A stretch of DNA of 64,000 bases from Hyphodiscus hymeniophilus (lineage: Eukaryota; Ascomycota; Leotiomycetes; Helotiales; Hyphodiscaceae), in assembly GCA_016508695.1 (NCBI GenBank), contig VNKQ01000002.1, positions 248,001 through 312,000 on the forward strand, written 5' to 3'. The notes beneath the pieces were generated by a model. That model searched no databases. It was not told where the DNA came from and saw nothing but the letters and a program-made list of their open reading frames with translations. Below, piece by piece: positions 1 through 11,255 of the stretch. Position 1 is the stretch's first letter; every line of letters starts with the position of its first letter. The translations under genes and the position numbers were made by a program.

Positions 1-143
1 CAATAGCTGTGTCTCCGATGCTGCTCTCCGCTTCCTGTTTGCCCTCTGCCAGACAGCGGTGTCTCCCTGCTTCTAAGTACCTTCCCATTTCCAATTCCGC
101 AGTGAACACTGGATATCAACTTACCCCAAATACGGCAACACTC

Positions 144-392
144 CTAACGACACTTGCGTTCTCGGGCGAAGTCAAGGTATTGTATGCGGTCGAGAAATAG
201 CCCTTCGGAGCTGGGCGACGGGGATCGGCCTTCTGCACGACGATGCGCTGTTGTTTTGGTGCCATTCTGGATTTGGACTGGTTTTTCGAAACGGATGGAG
301 ATGAAGCCGTCGTGGAAGTCTTTGATGGCTGGAGGAGGAGAGAGCTTCAATCTTTTTGGGGCAAGGATCGAAGACGCTAAAGAATGAGACAC
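144..392 (-). CDS. possible N-terminal exon of a gene running off the left edge
   Basis: An 82-codon open frame on the minus strand starts at an ATG at 392. It reads like a eukaryotic N-terminus: basic PKRLKL near residue 12, a Ser/Pro-rich RSPSPSSEG stretch, then a more ordered LFLDRIQYLDFARERKC segment. It stops at 144. Possible donors lie just before the stop (GCAAGT or GTGTCG near 150-156), so the gene could continue to the left, but I cannot identify the next exon in the remaining 140 bases. No family is recognised. The opposite strand is also open here, so this call is tentative. Confidence 0.22.
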   Translation of the reverse strand: MSHSLASSILAPKRLKLSPPPAIKDFHDGFISIRFEKPVQIQNGTKTTAHRRAEGRSPSPSSEGLFLDRIQYLDFARERKCR

Positions 393-1487
393 GTGACCTG
401 TGTAGTCGAGCTTGTGGCTGAGCTCCCGATATGTTTTCTACATTACATCTCCGTATTGCAGTTTAACGCAAATCAGAGTTCCATCTGCATGTTGGTCATA
501 GCCTCTGCACTCTCGTCATAAGTATGAAACCTTAAGCCTTGGAGGCGTATCACAATCTGGCCAACCAAGCTTCTCACTTTTAAAATTGCAATTGGCTCCT
601 CCCAATGTCTCCTAAACTCCTCCAGGCGTTGGTATGTCCGCGCGTAGCAAAACTCAAATTGGCTGGCTTGATGAAAGCCAGCGGCCAGAGAAATTCTTAT
701 TTGAGGTAGAGAGCTTCATTGAACAACGAGACGGTTGAATCTCAAGCAGAACATGCAGGTATTCATTTCCCGGAGACCACACTCTTTGTGTATGAGTTTT
801 GAAGAGCAGTTAAAAGCTTGAAGAAGCTATTATGAGTCCAGCTATCGGAACCATAGATGGTTGTGAAGACGCAAAAGTTGATTTCGATCAAGACTTTTGG
901 ACTGGTTTGGACCTTTTTCACATACCTTTTTTTGACGAGCGAAGACAATTTTGGAAAGAGGATTATATTTGAGGAATCACTTGCTTGAAGTTACTTCTAT
1001 GCAAGATAAGTCACAGCAGAGTTTATGAAATGAAAAAGCGCTAAACTATTAAGTCAGTTTACCAGACTCAATAATCGTAGATATGTCTGCGCTGTTCTTC
1101 TCCTATCTTGTGCCAGACTTCTGCTAACGAAGAGAGAAGATATCATTGCACCTCTCAAGAGGAGAGTCACGTCCCTTACTCTTCTTCAACTGGCCGTACG
1201 CAAGCTACGGTCGTTCCATAGATCGGGAGCCTTGAATCTCGTACTCCAGTATGCAGCGAAAACCTGCCGATAAAAAAAATACGTCCTTTGCATACGTTGT
1301 GGAACCATGCCTAATTCCCGAGGGGGTACGAAGCACTTCTCTATTTACCTTCTTGTGACCATGTCGCCTCTGGTCCATCCCAAATTATCCCAAAATTGCA
1401 CACCGCAACCAGCTTCCGCCAAAGGCTACAAGAGTGTAGATATCCTAATTGCAATTCTAGATCTAGTAAGGAAACCCCGCTGCCAGC
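393..1487. other. intergenic, no gene seen
   Basis: Only frames shorter than 65 codons with no recognisable family. The right-hand part presumably contains the promoter of the FMN-dependent dehydrogenase that starts at 1488. Confidence 0.5.
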
Positions 1488-2830
1488 ATGCATGATAGGG
1501 ATTTCTCCATCAGTTCTCCATCTTTGGTCAAAAATGGTGCTTCTTCTCCACCCAAATCGACGTTAAGGGAAAGTTTCATTTCTACCCACAAGACTCCCAG
1601 CCTTCGTGCTATCATCAACATAACAGACTTCGAGGCAGCTGCTGCTCAGATCATGGAGCCCAGATCTTTCGCGTGTAAGTAGTTCCACTCCTTTCTATCA
1701 GTAGCATGGCGGCCTAATCGTTCCATAGTCTACAATTCTGGCGCCGAAGACGAAATCACAAAGCGTTGGAACCAGAAGAACTGGCAGAGCATTCGTTTCC
1801 GGCCTCGCGTTCTGGTCCCCATAGAGAGCGTTGAAATCTGCACAACAATCCTTGGGAACAAATACACGGCACCATTCTTTATGAGTCCCACTGGCGCCGG
1901 AGATTTGGCTCATCCAGAAGGACAGATGATTTTGGCTAAAGTCGCTGCGAGCAATAACGTCATGCAATGGGTGTCTCATTATTCTCGGGATATGCTCAAG
2001 GAAATCATGGACACAAGAGAAGGAGGCCAGGTCTTTTACCAGACATATATCTCGACCGATCTAAGAGTCACTGAGATGGAACTTAGAGGAGCGATTGCGA
2101 TCGGATATGGCGGTTTTGCTTTGACAGTCGATGCTCCTAGGATTGGGAAGAGGGAGCAAGTTCTGCGGAGCAATATAGAGGATTTTGATGTAGGTTCCAT
2201 TTACTCTTTCAACATGTCCCCCTACTGAGAGGTTACGTAGGAGTCAGACAGCCTAGAAGAACAAGCAAACTACACCATGGGCGATGGGATTGTAACTCTA
2301 CGACCGTGAGTTTTTATGACCTTACTCGTGCCTCATGCCAATACTATTGTAGGCCCTCATACCAATTTGATTGGATTTCAGCAGTAAAATGGATCCGAGG
2401 AATTACGGACTTACCGATCGCCATCAAAGGCATCCAAACTTGGGAGGACGCCGCGTTGTGTATGCAGCATGGAGTCCATCCCTACCTTTCCAATCACGGC
2501 GGCCGCCAGCTGGAAGGCGCGCCTTCGGCTGTCGAGACTCTCCTCGAGATCCGCGAGCACTGTCCCGAAGTCTTCCAGAAATGCGAAGTTATGGTTGATG
2601 GAGGTGTCAAGAGAGGCACCGACATTGTGAAAGCACTCGCGCTCGGTGCTAAGGCTGTTGGACTTGGCCGCGGTTTTCTGTACCCATTGGTGTTTGGCGA
2701 GCGAGGGCTCAACAAGGCGATGGGGATTTTGAAGCATGAGGTTGAGACTACAATGGCTCTGCTGGGAGTTACGTCGGTTGATCAGCTCACGGATTCCTAT
2801 GTGACGATGTCAGCTCGGTCGACGATGTGA
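1488..2830 (+). CDS. FMN-dependent 2-hydroxyacid dehydrogenase (lactate dehydrogenase/glycolate oxidase family)
   Basis: Four exons, 1488-1674, 1729-2189, 2241-2305 and 2353-2830, give 396 residues and keep frame through three GT-AG introns of 47-54 bp. The protein oxidises an L-2-hydroxy acid to the 2-oxo acid using FMN. Family landmarks are FYNSGAEDE near residue 63 (active-site Tyr), TVDAP in the middle of the barrel, the FMN lysine K263 (AIKGIQTWEDA), the catalytic pair H286 and R289 in SNHGGRQ, and the FMN-phosphate region VDGGVKRGTDIVKALALGAKAVGLGR. There is no N-terminal cytochrome b5 domain, so it resembles soluble glycolate or lactate oxidases more than full-length cytochrome b2. The substrate cannot be read from sequence. 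It lies upstream of an SDR on the same strand and two regulators. The start at 1488 is the first in-frame ATG with family-like spacing. An ATG further upstream is not excluded. Confidence 0.88.
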
Positions 2831-4196
2831 AATAACAAGATTGGAATTTTTTTTAAGATAATTCGAGGTGCTTGCGCATGAAGGTACATGAAATCTATGT
2901 CATTAGAATGTCTAGTAATTTGAGCTTACACGATGCTCACGTGAAATTGGTACTGCTTCCAGCCATTCGAATACATGTATAAGCATGAGCTGGCTTGGGC
3001 AGAGCACTCGTAGGTGCAAATCTCGAAAGTTCTGAACGAAGTCGTCTAGTCTAATTCGTAGGAACCACTCAAGGGATGCTGCCTCTCTGCGTTATTCGAA
3101 GGCCGATTCCATGATACGTAATCTGGGCAGCAACCTGACTCTGGTCGAATCATCGACATAGCGGGACAAAAACTCAAAAGCAATGTACACTGCGGTATGT
3201 AGAATGGAAGATAAAGCAGACTTACCAAGCCCTTTTCCCTTCAAACTCTTCAGTATTTGAGTTCTATGAATTGTAGTAACCTTAGAAGGTCTCAGAAAGA
3301 AATAGGCTATCTGATCTGGGACTGATGCTAGTAGCTTATATACGAATCCAGGTGTACACAACCAATGACTCTTGGAAGGTAGCCCAAGGCTTCCAGACTA
3401 TCTGAATTCTGGAGAGGTCCGAGCGCAGAGGATTCAATAGTTACTGTACTAATCCACTGCGCTTCCCTTCTTACTTCTCTATCCGCAGTCTTGGAGCCCC
3501 AATAGTTGCTTGACAGGTGACTTTTGACTTTCCCCAACACAACGAGGGACAAAGGAAAGGCTGAAGTCGCCTCCTGCATGTGGAAGAGAGTAGGAGAATA
3601 GCCTGCGTAGTGGCTCGGCGTTCAAGAGTGAAGCCTGATTTCGTAATAGATATTTCGGACTTTGTCGAGAATGAAGCTGCGCTTTTAACAGCAATCAGAG
3701 CTTGGCCCGAGTCCATGGAGGTAAGCAAGAAAGTGGGCAACATGTACAATACCATGCAAAATAGCTACTGTAGTGGGGGTTCCGGTTACAACCCCTCACA
3801 TGGCTTTCTGCAGACAACGGACTTAAGGACTCCCCTACAGTCCGTTCATCAGTATGCGACCACAACCACATAGCCTCATCACGGCTCACGGATTAACTTT
3901 AATGCTCATATGTGCTGAAGAGGAAGATGTTGACCATGCTAAACTACTTTTAGATTCATACAGGCGAAAATATCTCGGTCATCCATCATGAATCTCTAGG
4001 CAGCGGGTCTGAGAAGTTAGAGCTTATCTTTGATCTCTCACGCTTGCGTTTTTAGCAGAGAGGGGAATATATAAGTTCCAGCGTATTTCCTTCCTTTTTC
4101 ATTAATCCCATCTCATCTTTGTAGACTTTAGGTACATCGAAGAAGCATTTAAAAGCATCTTTCTGCAATCTAAATCGCCCTTGACTGTTTACCAAA
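2831..4196. other. intergenic, possible decayed coding traces
   Basis: Open frames of 60-97 codons occur on both strands between 3046 and 3889. One plus-strand frame at 3580-3873 contains a protein-like stretch (VKPDFVIDISDFVENEAALL), but I could not extend it by splicing or match it to a family. It may be a relic. Confidence 0.3.
4068..4074 (+). promoter_or_regulatory. TATA-like box upstream of the SDR gene
   Basis: TATATAA lies about 123 bp before the ATG at 4197, in a plausible core-promoter position. No experimental support is visible. Confidence 0.4.
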
Positions 4197-5114
4197 ATGT
4201 CGGCAAATATCTCCCAAATCCTGATTATTGGTGCTACTTCTGGCATAGGAGAAGCGTTTGCAAAGCACTTCCATTCTCAGGGCAAGAAAGTCATCGCTGC
4301 TGGTCGTCGAGTGGAGAGACTCAACAATCTCAAGGCACAGCTCGCTGGCCTGCAAACTGTCCAACTCGATGTTGAAAACATTGACGCTTTGGAAACCAAT
4401 TTGAACGCCATTATTAAGGCGTTCCCAGATCTGGACAGGTAAGAGACTCTGTTGCGTTCGTCGTCATGCAGGGATCTCTCAAGCTCTTCGAACATGCTTG
4501 AAGAGCTGACTTATGAGCTCTACTCCTCAGACATTGACTGAAACTTCAAAATCCATCACTAATTTCCGGATGATAGTATCTTCGTTATGGCTGGCAAGAT
4601 GGAGTTTTTCAACTTCACTGATCCAAGCACCTCGACCTCCAAGAGCCTCATCTCAGAAGCAACCACCAACTTCATTGCCCCGCTGCTAATTGCGCGGAGC
4701 ATGATTCCACATCTCCATTCACTAAAGCGACCAACGACATTTATCACTGTTACGTCAGGGCTTGCGTTCGTCCCTGTTCCCTTATCCCCGATGTACAGTG
4801 CAACCAAAGCGGCAATCCACACCTTCTCGGTCATATTGAGAGCGCAGTGCGCAGGCAGCAACGTGAATGTCGTTGAGCTTGTGCCACCATACGTTGACAC
4901 AGACCTTGATAGCCACTTCAGGGATCAGGTCAAGAAATTGCAGGGCGACCGTGCAATGCCCCCAATGCCGTTGCAGGAATATATGGAGAAGGCGACGGCT
5001 ATCATGGACAAGGGCGGAGAGAAGGAGGTGGCTGTTGGCTTCGCGGAGATAGGTGTCGGTGCTTGGAGAGGCGCTTTTGGTCCCATTATGCAGAACTTAG
5101 GTATCTCTGGCTAA
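4197..5114 (+). CDS. short-chain dehydrogenase/reductase (classical SDR, DltE-like)
   Basis: Two exons, 4197-4438 and 4577-5114, encode 259 residues. The 138-bp intron rejoins the frame exactly (AG|T). It is an NAD(P)-dependent oxidoreductase with a Rossmann fold: GATSGIG at residues 12-18 for dinucleotide binding, the DSIFVMAG segment replacing the usual NNAG, Ser141 in TVTSG, and the catalytic pair Tyr154 and Lys158 in YSATK. The length is normal for a classical SDR. The substrate is unknown. A serine-rich insertion after residue 90 and the VPPYVDTDLD segment resemble fungal SDRs annotated as DltE-like. It sits 1.4 kb downstream of the FMN dehydrogenase on the same strand and converges on a Zn2Cys6 regulator only 150 bp away. 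Confidence 0.88.
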
Positions 5115-5264
5115 ATGGAAGTCGGGGGGTTGAAAATTTGGAGCAAAACTTGGGTATAGCTCGAAAAATACTCAGTTTGTGTCAGTATATCCGCGCCTTC
5201 GTTTATTGGAAAAACTGATCGGGTAAGTCCTGAACACCTCGCTGTATCTGCGGTGGGGTTTGTG

Positions 5265-7711
5265 CTAGGACAAACTGATCCCAAGCATCCTTAAGGAAGT
5301 ATTAGCCCATTGCAATTTCAGAAGGGAACGAGACAAGCCTACCCAGTCGAAATCTGCAGGCCTGTGAAGATCTGATCCAAGGGTATCTAAGAATCCTCCT
5401 GAGAGTGGTGTGTCATCTTGCATCACAGGGTCACTCCCATTTGGAGGATCCGCCACCATTGAGACCCCGAATCCATACCCACTAGTAAAGAATGGACTGA
5501 AGCTTAAGGATTCCGCAGTCAGATTTGAAGCGGAGTTCGAAAGTGATATTTGAGCGGTTTTAGGAATTGAAGTGTTGGGTCCTTCCGCCTTCAATTTCAG
5601 CTTGCCGAGAACCGAGTTGAGTATGCTGAGAGCTCGTTTGGCATCTTTGCAGTCATCGATTACTTCAGACCAGATAACTCTTGACTGTTCAACAGCATTC
5701 AGTTTCTCAATTTCCGTCACCATGCAGTCGTGGGGCCTTTTCTCTCTAGGGTTTTGTATAAACATCTGAATGCTCATGAGATCCAGGCAAACAATCATTG
5801 CTGCCAATAAAAAGTCGTGATTAGTGATTGCGAAATCGTACCATTTCATGTTTACGAGCGGTCCACCAGGACGGCAGGCCCGATGCATGGACTCTTGTTG
5901 ACTAAGAAGTGACATTGCTGACGCAATAGATGCTTTCCGTGAATAAAAAAACGTCCTTTCCGAATCTGGAGGAGTCGACTTCCAGTACTTGCGATGTAAG
6001 AGACAGATTGCTTTGTGGTAGAATTGCTGGATGAGAAGCCTCTCCATGATAAGCGATGGCGGATCTTTATACATCTCTTCAATTGGGCGGAATTGTAGGC
6101 GGGGCGGTACTAACTCTCGAGCTTCCATAAGATCCGAATCTAACCTTAGAACTTCTTCGTAGGGCTGAGAGACCAGCTGGTGCAGAAACTCCACAACACG
6201 GCCATAGCATGTCATGACCCGACCCTTCGTTATCGAGTAGGACATCGGTGTTGGCTCACAAAGTGGTCGTGACGGTGGGAGGGTCTCCATCTCCTCGAAC
6301 AGTTCATCATCGTAAAGATTGCGAGGCTCCATTGTGTCACTCTCTGAATATCGGAGCGATCTGGGCGACCCAACTCTCACACATGCCAATAAGTCATGCT
6401 GCGCGATCGACTTCCAAAGGCGTCTCCTCATCTCGCCCTCGAACACAGAAATGTTCTGGTGTTGCGAGGGATCACGATGTAATCCTTGCTGGAGAGCAAG
6501 ACGGACCAAGTGCCCAGATAGCAGGTATGTACCCATATCTCCATCCGCCTCATCAGCGTATTCTATGATCGCATACATATAAAAGGTCTGGAGCATCGAA
6601 ATCACAGGTTTGGTCATATCAGCAACCGCGATACATTGTGCTGTTCGTAGACGGTATAGCTCCATGATTGTGGCCGAAGTTCCATGGTATCCGGGTGGCT
6701 CTTGCTTATTGCGACGATACCACTGCAAGGAAAAGCACATTATCCCAAACAACGATCCAGCCCACAGGACCGTGGTTTGACTGGGATCAGCCCAGTGCTT
6801 GTCGTACTGATTTAAGTCAAAAATGGGACATAAGACGAGGGACCAGGGTAGCTGACCTGCTTGAGGAACGATGGCTTATGGACCAGTGCTAGATTAGTGA
6901 GTAGTTGTAGTCATCTCTGAGGCAAATTAGACTTACCTTGTGCAGGGATTGATGGATTGTAATTGTCAAAGAAATAAGCAACAAGTCTATCCGCAGCGTC
7001 TTTAGAAGGTAATGACGATATGATTGTTGCCCGATCTGGGAGATCCGTAAGTCCATTCAACAAATTCGGTCGACGAGTTTTTGAGAGGGGTGGAAGAACT
7101 CCAGTCGAAAGCTCCACGTGATCATTTTCTTCGCTCCACGCGTCTTTCATTGCTCCCAGCTAAGTTGCCATAGTAAGCCGGTGAGATCGGTTTTGTTGCA
7201 AAGCACAAGTTCTGACTACTCACATCATTCAAGATGGCATCCCAGTGAGTACTTCTTGTATCCACGGACATTTTCTGACCTCCCGTTCCATCAAGTGTCT
7301 CATTTGCATGAGATGAGTGTGAGGAACCGTTGGACGCAACGGGAGACGGTGCCCCTTCTTTTGGCTTTTCTTCCATCATTTGGCGAATTGAACTTTCCAG
7401 GCGATTTATTCTTTTCCGCATATCTTCCGCATCAGCTCTTGGATTGGACTTCGAGACCTTTTCGGTCTTTTCTGCATACGTGCAGTTCGCCGCGACTGGC
7501 GCTCCTCTCACTATACAGTTCTGACACGGCTTCTCCCGATTACATTTTAATCTGCAGAAATTAACATACAAGGAACGGAACACTGGAAATGGAAGCAATG
7601 GCAGTCCAGCCCAAGGTCACATGCTTACTTTCGAATCCGGCAAGCCAAGCATGAAAGGGGAACACGCTTTCGAGTGAGGACTTTCGTGGATCTGGAGGAT
7701 GGAGGCATCAT
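5265..7711 (-). CDS. Zn2Cys6 transcription factor with fungal-specific transcription factor domain
   Basis: Five exons on the minus strand, 7711-7629, 7551-7224, 7159-6937, 6888-6857 and 6806-5265, encode 735 residues with all phases matching. The zinc cluster is split by the first intron: C21, C24, C31, C37, C40 and C51 (SCLACRIRK then LKCNREKPCQNC). A short charged helical segment follows (about residues 66-90, MRKRINRLESSIRQMMEEK), typical of the dimerisation coiled coil. The middle region carries the Fungal_trans hallmark ALVHKPSFLKQ (the 32-nt exon), then LFGIMCFSLQW, ARL-type LSGHLVRLALQQGLHRDPS and MRRRLW. It is nuclear and its target is unknown. It is divergent from the regulator starting at 8274, sharing a 562-bp upstream region. 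The first ATG at 7711 is followed by a second Met, and the neighbouring ATG at 7730 is out of frame. Confidence 0.87.
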
Positions 7712-8273
7712 GAGACGACGGCGAGAACATGTTGTGGTGATGCCACAGAGCCACAGATGAAGTTCAATGCCCAGCAGGTAGTCAGTCCAGTACTCGAGTA
7801 CTCTCTTGAGAGATAGACGAACACAGACTCTCGGACATGATGAGCTTAACTCCGTGGTGGGCTGCGGCTCTGTTTGTCATGTGACTAGGCTACCCCTGAT
7901 ATTCTGCCACGCCTTACGTCCAGCGAGCCGCAAGTAGAAGGCGGTGTGAGTACGAATGCAGTTTCGACAGGAGAGGTCTCGTCCGCCATGTTCGGCCGAC
8001 CCGGGAGCTTGTTTGTCCTTTGCTGACTTTACCTTCATGCAAGGTGCACAAGGCGCACAAGGCGCACGCCTGCTGACGAAGCTTTGGGTGCAGACTACCG
8101 GGAGTCCAGGAGTCCAGGACCACAGGACCACACCCCATAGTGACCCTAGGACCTCCAACCTTTCAAAGTTATTTCTTTCCTGCAACTCTCAATTCCAGTT
8201 TGCAAAGTCCTATGCACAAGGAAGGGGAATAGTATATCCTCTCAAAAGCTATCTCCTTAACCACTTGCACAAT
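7712..8273. promoter_or_regulatory. shared upstream region of two divergent Zn2Cys6 genes
   Basis: 562 bp between the start codons of the two regulators. It contains short direct repeats: AAGGCGCAC-type 9-mers around 8041-8067, and AGTCCAGG / CACAGGACC repeats near 8101-8131. No specific operator can be assigned. Confidence 0.45.
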
Positions 8274-10713
8274 ATGTCCACAACCTCTCTCTCACAATCA
8301 GACGAGCATCGCCGGAAACGGGTTCGGAAAGGGACTAAAAGCTGCTGGGAATGTGAGCTCTCATCACCTTATGTGCCCCATCTTGATCCTTGCTGAGTTG
8401 GAGAAGGCAAACGAAGAAAGATCCGTTGCCAGTTGAGCTCCGAGAATGTCAGCGTTTGTGCGGGATGTCTGGTTGTACGACTTGCTTTCCTCGTTCCTCA
8501 CTCTGGTGCCACGCTGATAATCATGTTGTAGCGTGGTACGACGTGCCTCAGCCAAGAATATCCCGAGGAGCATGATAGCCCCAGCGGGAACCAAATTGGG
8601 GAGCGCCTCGGGAGAGTAGAGTTCTTGCTGGAGAAACTGGTGGCCAAAATATCCCAGTACGACGAGGAGGAAAAGGCTGCGAAGACTCTGCATACGCCAG
8701 AATCACTTGGCTCGGGCGACGTCCTCACTCCATATACTTCCAATACGTCCGTCAACGAGAATGCGCCAATTCTCTCTCTCTTCGATAACCCAGTTGTAAG
8801 AAGCCTTGCATGCCTGTCGTGAATAATATACTGATTGGTTCAGATTGGTCGCCGAGAACCTGCATTCGAGTCACTGTCAAGCATATCTTCCCCTGTGGTT
8901 TCTGGCTCCAGGACGCCATCTTGCCGGCCAACAAAGCTCGAGCGCCTTCGTCAAACCCTTGGGGGCTTGCTCCCGACTCAGCAGGGTGTTGATGTGCTCT
9001 GCGAAGAAAGCAATTGTTGGCTACTAATGTATGTGATGATTTGCTCTTCTCACTCATACCTCAATTCCATTGCGCACATTACGCTCCCTTGCGCTGTCCC
9101 ACTTTACTCGTTATCTTATCCCAAGGCGCTCTATCGAGTCTGCGTACCTTCGTCAACTTTGAGACTAGAATGGCTGACTCCCCTCACCCAGGTATGCCTT
9201 CAACTTAACAAAGCATAAAGCAGCCAATGCTAGGAATGGGCCGCGGAACGGACGCGTAGTCATCCCAATGTCTTTCAATGTTTCTGAAATATCCAAGCAA
9301 CATCCTACAATCATAGCTCGAACACTGCTCTACTTCGCAATATGCTTTCAACAACTTCCTCAGAGCTTTGATATGAGGCGACTTCAGTTCCCGACGTCTG
9401 TCGAGGCACAATCACGCTTTGACCGATATATCTCTACTGTGCAAACTCTCGTCACTTCGGATGACGAGCTTGTAAGCACTACTGACGGCTTAGAGTGTCT
9501 AATTCTACAAGGAATATTTCACATCAACGGCGGGAATCCTCGTCGGGCCTGGTTGACATTTCGACGTGCTCTCAATATTGCACAGTTGATGGGTCTTCAC
9601 AAGAAAGATGTTACAATTGCTGATGGGAGAGACATATGGTTTCAAATAGTCCAAGGCGATCGCTATCTCGCACTTCTCTTAGGCATGCCTTGCGGTTCTG
9701 CAGATGACGAATTCGGCCCAGAGGAGACCTTCCAGAACGCTGATATACAGGCAGATTCTCTTTTCACGAGAAAGCTCTGCAATATATCTGGAAGCATTAT
9801 CGAGCGTAATTCTCGTGATAACATCCATGCATATGCAACTACTCAAAAGATCGAGGAAAATTTGGAGGAGTTAAGTAAAGCCCTCCCAGCATCATGGTGG
9901 GCTATCCCGACTTCAATACCTGACGATCATGCCGGAGCTGCTGAAACATTTGACCGTATGATGATGCACATTTGGTTCTTCCAATTGGAGGCTCTGCTCC
10001 ATCTACCGTTCATGCTCCGTGCCGCCACTGAGCGTCGTTACGAATACAGCAAGTTTGCCTGTCTGAAGGCATCGCGAGAGATGATGTATCGCTATCTCGC
10101 ACTTCGAGAGATGCAGAACAAGTCATTTTGCTGCAAAGTTGTCGACTTTGGGGCACTCGTTGCAACCGTCACCTTACTTCTCGGCGTCCTGGAAGTTCCG
10201 CAAGCAAGTGAGAGTCAACAGACGAAGGAACAGAGCAGGTCCGACCGCGCTCTAGTGCGTACGGTGATGACTTCAATGGAAGAGCTTGCGACTGGTGGGG
10301 ATATCGTCACCAAGCAATGCATGGACGTGATCCAAACTTTACTTTCAGTCGAGTCGCCCGCTGGTCCGTACGGTGGCAAGCTTCGTCTTACGATTCCGTA
10401 TTTCGGCACAATCAATATCGTACGCCCACCAACTACACCGGCGCAGAACGAGAGTACCACGTTCAACTCCATGCAACCTCCACAACCACAAGCCTTCCCG
10501 CCAAATCCGCAACGAGGCACCCAGGCTTGGCAGGATCTACAGTACCCATCTCAGAACCAAACGCATGCGCCAGTTGTCTCGTTTACCAGCAGTCAATTCC
10601 AGGTGCACCATCCGGAGCAGCAGCAGTTGGAAGACTGGGGGCTGCAAGAAGCGGACACTCTTTTCTTTGACAGCCTGTTAAATACTGATCTTGAGGGAAA
10701 CTGGATATTTTGA
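8274..10713 (+). CDS. Zn2Cys6 transcription factor
   Basis: Six exons, 8274-8352, 8407-8471, 8532-8795, 8844-9028, 9169-9191 and 9224-10713, give 701 residues. The zinc cluster is C24, C27, C34, C44, C47 and C53, spread over the first three exons (SCWECKRRKIRC ... VCAGCL ... RGTTCLSQEYPEE). The RGTTCLSQE type of extension is seen in a common class of fungal C6 regulators. A coiled-coil-like stretch follows (RVEFLLEKLVAKISQYDEEE). The large last exon holds the fungal middle homology region: HPTIIARTLLYFAICFQQL, TSDDELVSTTDGLECLILQG and WLTFRRALNIAQLMGLH. The C-terminus is Gln/Pro-rich, consistent with an activation domain. The first three exons and the last one are well supported. The tiny 23-nt exon and the 140-bp intron before it are my least certain splice choice, although the frame closes. 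Confidence 0.82.
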
Positions 10714-11255
10714 GGAGTTTAATGCAAACGTAAAGCGTTTGGGCGATTGACCCATTCATGTATAGCATTGTACAATATAATGTGCACTCACACCTCTCAA
10801 CACATGAAATGGAGAAGATTTTACTGTGATCTCAGTAGCCTACGTTGGAACAATGAATGGTAAAAGAAGGCCTGCTATTGACTCTGAAAAGCTCTTAACT
10901 TCCGCGTTTCTCGGTCGAGAGTTGAAACCTTCAGCCCACCCTCCCCGCAACCCCGGTCCCCTAAGGTCTCTCTGCCGAACGAAGCCTCGGATGCGCTTGT
11001 TCCGTCCACTGATGCAGATATACTCCTATTTCTCGAACGTGATCTGGGAGAATAAGCAGCATTCCGTGGTTCAGTATATGACAATCGTTGATATAAATTA
11101 ATCATAGATTAAATGTCATGACTGGCATGAGTTACCTCTCTACATCTAGAGCCTGATATAAACTACAGTTATATATCCTCATGTAAACGCCCATGATCTT
11201 TCACATTCGCTACAAATACATTCAAAAAAAACCCACCGATTAATTTCTTCTTTCA
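10714..11255. other. intergenic between convergent genes
   Basis: Holds the 3' ends of the regulator (+) and the MFS transporter (-). Short frames at 10826-11105 on both strands overlap each other and show no family similarity. Confidence 0.5.

Noticed and set aside
3471..3873. Overlapping frames on both strands as a gene
   Set aside because: Neither strand can be extended by plausible introns, and no family was recognised; only a weak relic is possible.
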